A stretch of DNA of 10,515 bases from Clostridiales bacterium. Its GTDB lineage: Bacteria > Bacillota > Clostridia > Oscillospirales > Acutalibacteraceae. Shown here piece by piece: positions 7,458-10,515 of this stretch. How positions within the stretch are numbered: position 1 is the stretch's first letter; each line of letters begins with the position of its first letter. The notes beneath the pieces are model-generated. The model had not been told where the DNA came from, made no database searches, and worked only from the letters and a program-made list of their open reading frames with translations. Location: NCBI GenBank assembly GCA_012511005.1, contig JAAZGX010000248.1, positions 1 to 10,515 of the forward strand. The letters run 5' to 3'. A program made the translations under genes and the position numbers.

Positions 7458-8015
7458 TTATATAGGATTTCCATAAATATTAAAGAGCGGCAGACCCTGT
7501 AAAAATGTAATATCGCGTCTTTTTGCAGCATCTCCTTCCGCAAGGATTGCCGCTTTTCCCGCTATTATTCCGCCCGCTGCGTTTACTAAAGCCTCAACGG
7601 CTTTAAGCGACTCCCCTGTTGAAATAACATCGTCAACAATTAAAATACGCTTTCCTCTCATTTTTTCCGCTTCCGCCGTATCAAGAAAAAGCTTTTGCTC
7701 TTTTTCGGTTGTTATTGATTGAACGGATACCTCAAACACGCCCGTCATATATAGCTTTGGGACTTTTCTTGCCACAAAATATGTTTCGTCTCCCCTTTGA
7801 CGCGCCATTTCGTGCGCAAGCGGAATTCCTTTTGCCTCTGCCGTAATAACATAGTCATAGTTTAGCTCTGCCGTCTTTTCTAAAAGCTCTTTGGCACATG
7901 CCACAGTAAGCGGCGCGTCTCCGAAAATAACGAATGCCGCAATAAAAAGCTCATCATTCAGTTTGCATAACGGTAAATTCCTTTCAAGTTCTGCAATAGT
8001 TATAGGATAATACAT
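7458..8015 (-). CDS. Purine phosphoribosyltransferase, adenine-type
   Basis: Type I phosphoribosyltransferase, 185 residues; it would attach a base to PRPP in purine salvage, in the cytoplasm. The PRPP-binding motif ILIVDDVISTGES is at 124-136, with the two aspartates and the TG turn intact. YDYVITAEAKGIPLAHEMA (53-71) is the substrate-side loop of the family, and VARKVPKLY (81-89) resembles the ARKPGKLP segment of adenine phosphoribosyltransferase. Adenine or xanthine are both possible bases, and I do not assign a symbol because apt, xpt and related paralogues share these features. ATG 8015 follows AAGGGA at about 9 nt. Single-gene unit with its own promoter and terminator, divergent from the KDG kinase gene. 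Confidence 0.85.
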   Translation of the reverse strand: MYYPITIAELERNLPLCKLNDELFIAAFVIFGDAPLTVACAKELLEKTAELNYDYVITAEAKGIPLAHEMARQRGDETYFVARKVPKLYMTGVFEVSVQSITTEKEQKLFLDTAEAEKMRGKRILIVDDVISTGESLKAVEALVNAAGGIIAGKAAILAEGDAAKRRDITFLQGLPLFNIYGNPI

Positions 8016-8049
8016 AAAACTCTTTCCCTTCGGATAAATATACTCTTAT

Positions 8050-8078
8050 TTTATACCACTTTTTTAATTTCAAAGCAA
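8050..8078 (-). promoter_or_regulatory. Likely promoter of the phosphoribosyltransferase gene
   Basis: On the minus strand TTGCTT (8078-8073), a 17-nt spacer and TATAAA (8055-8050) lie 35 bp upstream of the start codon. The -35 is a weak match. Confidence 0.5.
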
Positions 8079-8092
8079 GTTTTATATAACCC

Positions 8093-8121
8093 TTGAAAAA
8101 ATTAGCGGAGTGATATATTAT
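8093..8121 (+). promoter_or_regulatory. Promoter of the KDG kinase - KDPG aldolase operon
   Basis: TTGAAA (8093-8098), a 17-nt spacer and TATTAT (8116-8121) match five of six consensus bases in each hexamer. The expected transcription start near 8128 leaves a leader of only about 14 nt, which begins almost at the AAGGAAG ribosome site. TTTCAA at 8068-8073 mirrors the -35 at a distance of 25 bp and could belong to an operator, but this is weak. Confidence 0.65.
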
Positions 8122-8141
8122 TACAGTAAGGAAGTGATGTT

Positions 8142-9239
8142 ATGCCGCTTGAAATTAAACAGAAAAAGGATTGCACTTTTGATATGCTCGCCCTTGGTGA
8201 GGTTATGCTGCGTTTTGACCCGGGCGATATGCGGGTGCGAACCGCACGCAACTTTAATGTTTATGAGGGCGGCGGCGAATATAATGTCGCAAGAGGACTT
8301 AGGCGCTGTTTCGGTATGAAAACCGCCGTACTTACAGCATTTGCGGACAATGATATCGGCAGACTTTTAGAGGACCTTATTCTTCAAGGCGGTGTTGATA
8401 CATCGTTTATAAAATGGCTTCCCTTTGACGGAATAGGCAGAGAGGTTAGAAACGGACTAAACTTTACAGAGCGCGGCTTTGGCATACGCGGCGCCTCTGG
8501 TGTGTCAGACAGAGGATGTACTGCGGCATCAAAACTTACACCGCAATGCTTTGACTTTGATTATATATTCGGTACACTTGGCGTAAGGTGGTTTCATACG
8601 GGCGGTATATTCTCGGCACTGTCTGAAAGTACCGCAAAAACTGTAGAAACAGCCGTTAAAACGGCTAAAAAATATGGTACCGTCGTTTCATACGACTTAA
8701 ATTACCGCCCATCTCTTTGGAAAAGCATAGGTGGCTTAGAAAAAGCGCAGGAAGTAAACAAGTCGCTTGCTCCATATATTGATGTTATGATAGGAAATGA
8801 AGAGGATTTTACAGCGTGTCTTGGCTTTGAGGTTTTAGGTAATGACGAAAGTCTTAAAGAGCTGAATATTGAGGGCTATGTTAAAATGCTCGGTGAAGTG
8901 ACGAAAACTTACCCAAACTTAAAAGTTATTGCGAACACATTAAGAACTGTAAAATCCGCCACCATAAACGATTGGAGCGCCATAGCATATACAAACGGTA
9001 ATGTTTATAACGGCATTTCACTGCCCTGTCTTGAAATATATGACCGTGTCGGAGGCGGAGACTCTTTCGCGTCCGGACTTATTTACGGCCTTATGACTTT
9101 TTCAGACATGGAAAAAGCACTAAACTACGGCATAGCACATGGCGCACTTGCAATGACTACTCCGGGAGACACTTCTACGGCAAGTCTTTCAGAGGTTGAG
9201 CGCATAGTAAACGGCGAAAGCGCAAGAATTGTGCGATAA
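8142..9239 (+). CDS. kdgK: 2-keto-3-deoxygluconate kinase, PfkB family
   Basis: Phosphorylates 2-keto-3-deoxygluconate to KDPG with ATP, in the cytoplasm. At 365 residues it is longer than the usual 310-340, with about 13 extra residues before the first strand and inserts in the middle. The PfkB signature near the N-terminus reads GGGEYNVARGLRRCFG (43-58). The C-terminal signature is DRVGGGDSFASG (301-312), with D307 the catalytic base and the glycines the anion hole. NGLNFTERGFGIRGASGVSDRG (104-125) and HTGGIFSALSE (152-162) are segments I associate with a clostridial KDG kinase subgroup. Start ATG 8142 follows AAGGAAG. The aldolase gene that uses its product begins 14 bp downstream, which strongly supports the assigned substrate. 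Confidence 0.87.
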   Translation: MPLEIKQKKDCTFDMLALGEVMLRFDPGDMRVRTARNFNVYEGGGEYNVARGLRRCFGMKTAVLTAFADNDIGRLLEDLILQGGVDTSFIKWLPFDGIGREVRNGLNFTERGFGIRGASGVSDRGCTAASKLTPQCFDFDYIFGTLGVRWFHTGGIFSALSESTAKTVETAVKTAKKYGTVVSYDLNYRPSLWKSIGGLEKAQEVNKSLAPYIDVMIGNEEDFTACLGFEVLGNDESLKELNIEGYVKMLGEVTKTYPNLKVIANTLRTVKSATINDWSAIAYTNGNVYNGISLPCLEIYDRVGGGDSFASGLIYGLMTFSDMEKALNYGIAHGALAMTTPGDTSTASLSEVERIVNGESARIVR

Positions 9240-9253
9240 GAAAGGAAAAAACT

Positions 9254-9898
9254 ATGGATAAAGAAACAATCCTTACAAAAATACAAAACAGCGGTATTGT
9301 CGCTGTCGTAAGGGCGGACAGTTCCGAAAAAGCCGAGCGCATAACAGATGCTTTAATAGAAGGCGGCGTTGCTGCTATTGAGCTTACTTTCACAGTCCCA
9401 AAAGCGCATAAAGTTATTGAAGCTCTTGCCGCAAAATACACACCGGAGGAAATAATTTTAGGCGCCGGCACCGTTTTGGACTCTGAAACGGCGCGAATAT
9501 CAATGCTAAGCGGCGCAAATTACATTGTCAGCCCCTATTTTGATGCAAAAACGGTAAAACTCTGCAACCGTTACCGCATAGCAGTAATGCCCGGCATTAT
9601 GTCCGTAAAGGAAGCTGTAACGGCTATGGAAGCAGGCGCGGATATATTAAAGGTTTTCCCCGGAGAGCTTTTCGGACCGAAAATTATAAAAGCCCTAAAC
9701 GGACCACTCCCCCATGCAAAAATGATGCCTACGGGCGGTGTAACGACTGAAAATGTGGGTGAATGGATAAAATCGGGAGCAGTAGCAGTCGGCGCCGGCG
9801 GCGCGCTCACGAAAGGCGCAGAAAGCGGCGACTATAAAAACATCACAAAAACCGCAAAAGAATTCATTAAGAATATAAAGGAAGCAAGGAATATTTAA
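9254..9898 (+). CDS. eda: KDPG / 4-hydroxy-2-oxoglutarate aldolase
   Basis: Class I aldolase that splits KDPG to pyruvate and glyceraldehyde 3-phosphate, closing the Entner-Doudoroff branch of uronate and gluconate use. The 214 residues match the family. By eye against E. coli Eda, the Schiff-base lysine is K133 (ILKVFPGE), the general base is E43 (AIELT), T73 lies in GAGTVLD, and PTGGV (159-163) with VGAGGAL (179-185) form the phosphate site. The arginine four residues after the catalytic glutamate in E. coli (LEVTLRT) is threonine here (IELTFTVP), a change I associate with Firmicute homologues. The start follows AAAGGAAAAAACT. It is the second gene of the pair with the kinase and is followed by a short hairpin. 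Confidence 0.92.
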   Translation: MDKETILTKIQNSGIVAVVRADSSEKAERITDALIEGGVAAIELTFTVPKAHKVIEALAAKYTPEEIILGAGTVLDSETARISMLSGANYIVSPYFDAKTVKLCNRYRIAVMPGIMSVKEAVTAMEAGADILKVFPGELFGPKIIKALNGPLPHAKMMPTGGVTTENVGEWIKSGAVAVGAGGALTKGAESGDYKNITKTAKEFIKNIKEARNI

Positions 9899-9905
9899 AA
9901 AACAC

Positions 9906-9934
9906 TTGCAAAAAACTAAAAGGTTTATTATAAT
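9906..9934 (+). promoter_or_regulatory. Promoter between eda and tRNA-Thr
   Basis: TTGCAA (9906-9911), a 17-nt spacer and a perfect TATAAT (9929-9934) begin 8 bp after the aldolase stop codon. No other promoter is seen before the tRNA, so this probably drives tRNA-Thr through a leader of about 160 nt starting near 9941. Confidence 0.7.
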
Positions 9935-9945
9935 ACTCCTTGCGC

Positions 9946-9968
9946 AAAGAACCGCAAGCGGTTCTTTT
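9946..9968 (+). terminator. Short hairpin after eda, possible terminator
   Basis: AAAGAACCG (9946-9954) and CGGTTCTTT (9959-9967) form a perfect 9-bp stem around CAAG, then one more T. It could end the kinase-aldolase transcript, but the T tract is short and partly within the stem. It also lies at the very start of the transcript from the 9906-9934 promoter. CTCCT (9936-9940) and AGGAG (9973-9977) could extend the stem across a 5 by 5 internal loop. Confidence 0.45.
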
Positions 9969-9984
9969 ACGGAGGAGCAGACTC

Positions 9985-10017
9985 GGCTTTTATTTAAGAA
10001 AAATATAAACAAAAGCC
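9985..10017 (+). repeat. Inverted repeat in the tRNA-Thr leader
   Basis: GGCTTTTATTTA (9985-9996) pairs with TAAACAAAAGCC (10006-10017) with one mismatch and a 9-nt A-rich loop. No T tract follows, so it is not a terminator. It is the second hairpin of the leader. Confidence 0.6.
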
Positions 10018-10061
10018 ATGCTCAATTTTCCGGTTCTTCATTTTAACTTCAATCAGGCGAG

Positions 10062-10096
10062 GATGAAGTCCTTCATCAATTTTCAATTTTCAATTT
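10062..10096 (+). repeat. Palindrome followed by CAATTTT heptamer repeats
   Basis: GATGAAGTCCTTCATC (10062-10077) is a near-perfect palindrome with six paired bases each side. It runs into three tandem CAATTTT units (10077-10083, 10084-10090, and 10091-10096 incomplete), just before the tRNA. A further CAATTTT is at 10023-10029. Such heptamer tracts are common in clostridial intergenic DNA. Confidence 0.6.
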
Positions 10097-10100
10097 ATCT

Positions 10101-10175
10101 GCTGGTGTGGCTCAATGGCAGAGCAGCTCATTCGTAATGAGCAGGTTGTCAGTTCGATTCTGACCACCAGCTCCA
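10101..10175 (+). tRNA. tRNA-Thr (anticodon CGU)
   Basis: The acceptor arms GCTGGTG (10101-10107) and CACCAGC (10165-10171) pair perfectly, followed by discriminator T and an encoded CCA (10173-10175). The D arm is GCTC/GAGC, the anticodon arm GCTCA/TGAGC with loop TTCGTAA (anticodon CGT at 10133-10135), and the T arm GTCAG/CTGAC with loop TTCGATT. All arms are intact and the variable loop has five bases. It reads ACG codons. Confidence 0.97.
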
Positions 10176-10211
10176 AAAACAAGGTAAATCACTGCCTTAT
10201 AAAACTCTCTA

Positions 10212-10259
10212 AACCCTTGATACAGCTTGCTTTCAAGCTTTATCGGGGTTCGCTTTTTT
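10212..10259 (+). terminator. Two-tier hairpin terminator after tRNA-Thr
   Basis: AACCC-TTGAT (10212-10221) pairs with ATCGGGGTT (10242-10250) with one bulge and one G-U. Inside it, AGCTTG and CAAGCT form a second perfect stem around CTTT. CGC and then six T follow at 10254-10259. The DNA from the tRNA to this point (10176-10211) shows nothing else. Confidence 0.8.
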
Positions 10260-10264
10260 ACATC

Positions 10265-10283
10265 AAATAACAAGGAGTTATTT
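10265..10283. repeat. Small inverted repeat, function unknown
   Basis: AAATAAC (10265-10271) and GTTATTT (10277-10283) flank AAGGA. A further weak pair, GACGC/GCGTC, spans 10293-10318. I see no gene, promoter or clear element between 10260 and 10373. Confidence 0.4.
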
Positions 10284-10373
10284 GCAAATCTTGACGCACG
10301 CATCCCTAAATAAGCGTCGAATTGGCATAGTACGCATAAAATATTGAGAATAGTTGAAATATTTAACATTTAT

Positions 10374-10408
10374 AAAAAAGTGCCCACAGTTATGCAAGCA
10401 CTTTTTTT
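10374..10408. terminator. Bidirectional terminator before the right-edge gene
   Basis: AAAAAAGTGC (10374-10383) and GCACTTTTTT (10398-10407) form a perfect 10-bp stem with a 14-nt loop and T tracts on both strands. It lies just past the stop codon of the minus-strand gene at the right edge and would end its transcript. Confidence 0.8.
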
Positions 10409-10421
10409 GTTTAATAAAATT

Positions 10422-10514
10422 CTATGATGCAAATTTTATTTCGTTTTCACTGCTAATTCCCGTTCTGTAATACCAGCGGTACGCGTCTTTCGTTACGCCT
10501 CTTTCTTCAAATTC
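10422..10514 (-). CDS. C-terminal end of an unidentified protein (5' end outside window)
   Basis: The only minus-strand frame open to the right edge gives 30 residues and a TAG stop at 10424-10422. It begins EFEERGVTKDAYRWYYRTG and ends SENEIKFAS. I recognise no family from this piece. That a strong terminator follows the stop codon at a short distance supports a real gene end. The fragment is too short to exclude chance. Confidence 0.5.
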   Translation of the reverse strand, partial: EFEERGVTKDAYRWYYRTGISSENEIKFAS

Positions 10515-10515
10515 T

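Noticed and set aside
8068..8098. TTTCAA/TTGAAA pair as an operator between the divergent phosphoribosyltransferase and kinase genes
   Set aside because: Six-base arms with a 19-nt centre in AT-rich DNA, one arm being a -35 hexamer, are expected by chance; noted only within the promoter entry.
10018..10136. Small plus-strand frame beginning ATG at 10018 and running into the tRNA
   Set aside because: Its last third is the tRNA gene and no ribosome site stands at correct distance.
10112..10369. Minus-strand open frame of 85 codons ending in GAGGQNRTDNLLITNELL
   Set aside because: Its C-terminal part is the antisense reading of tRNA-Thr, a well-known false protein, and the rest crosses the tRNA terminator. 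No ribosome site supports it.
10101..10421. tRNA-Thr 3' end as an integration site for a mobile element
   Set aside because: No second copy of the tRNA 3' end and no integrase gene is visible in the window, and the tRNA is followed by an ordinary terminator.

Overview
The window looks like a chromosomal segment of a low-to-moderate GC Firmicute, most likely an uncultured gut-type member of the Clostridia. The basis is AT-rich spacers, sigma-A-like promoters of the TTGAxx/TATAAT type, strong GGAGG ribosome sites, hairpin terminators and protein sequences of clostridial character. No phage, insertion sequence, CRISPR array or resistance gene is visible. The taxonomic call is inference.

Left part (1-2440): on the minus strand lie the N-terminal part of alanine racemase (cut by the window edge) and, upstream of it, a gene for a membrane-anchored protein with an N-terminal XRE-type helix-turn-helix and a C-terminal bacterial PH-like domain. 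Divergent from that gene is nfo (endonuclease IV) on the plus strand. The two divergent promoters use the same hexamer, TTGATT, as their -35, and the two hexamers are the arms of one inverted repeat at 1490-1510.

Middle part (2407-8055): a minus-strand run reads phosphoribosyltransferase, GTP-dependent PEP carboxykinase, a seven-blade propeller plus helical glycosidase-like fusion protein, and a DapA/NAL-family lyase. Hairpin terminators follow the phosphoribosyltransferase, the PEP carboxykinase and the lyase. The hairpin between PEP carboxykinase and the propeller gene leaves too little space for an obvious promoter, so the last two genes may depend on read-through.

Right part (8093-9968): a plus-strand pair, 2-keto-3-deoxygluconate kinase then KDPG aldolase, with a good promoter. 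This is the lower half of uronate/aldonate catabolism (KDG to KDPG to pyruvate plus glyceraldehyde 3-phosphate). With the lyase, the propeller/glycosidase-like protein and PEP carboxykinase nearby, the locus may process an acidic sugar and feed pyruvate/PEP/oxaloacetate metabolism; that link is inferred from proximity only.

End (9899-10515): a perfect TATAAT promoter, a leader of about 160 nt with two hairpins, tRNA-Thr(CGU) with encoded CCA, a branched terminator, a second bidirectional terminator, and the last 30 codons of an unidentified minus-strand gene.

The least ordinary items are the cytoplasmic propeller/helical-barrel fusion (3370-5487), the membrane-tethered XRE-PH protein with its symmetric divergent promoter (616-1510), and the long structured leader before the tRNA. 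Nothing here amounts to a clearly new defence or mobile system.
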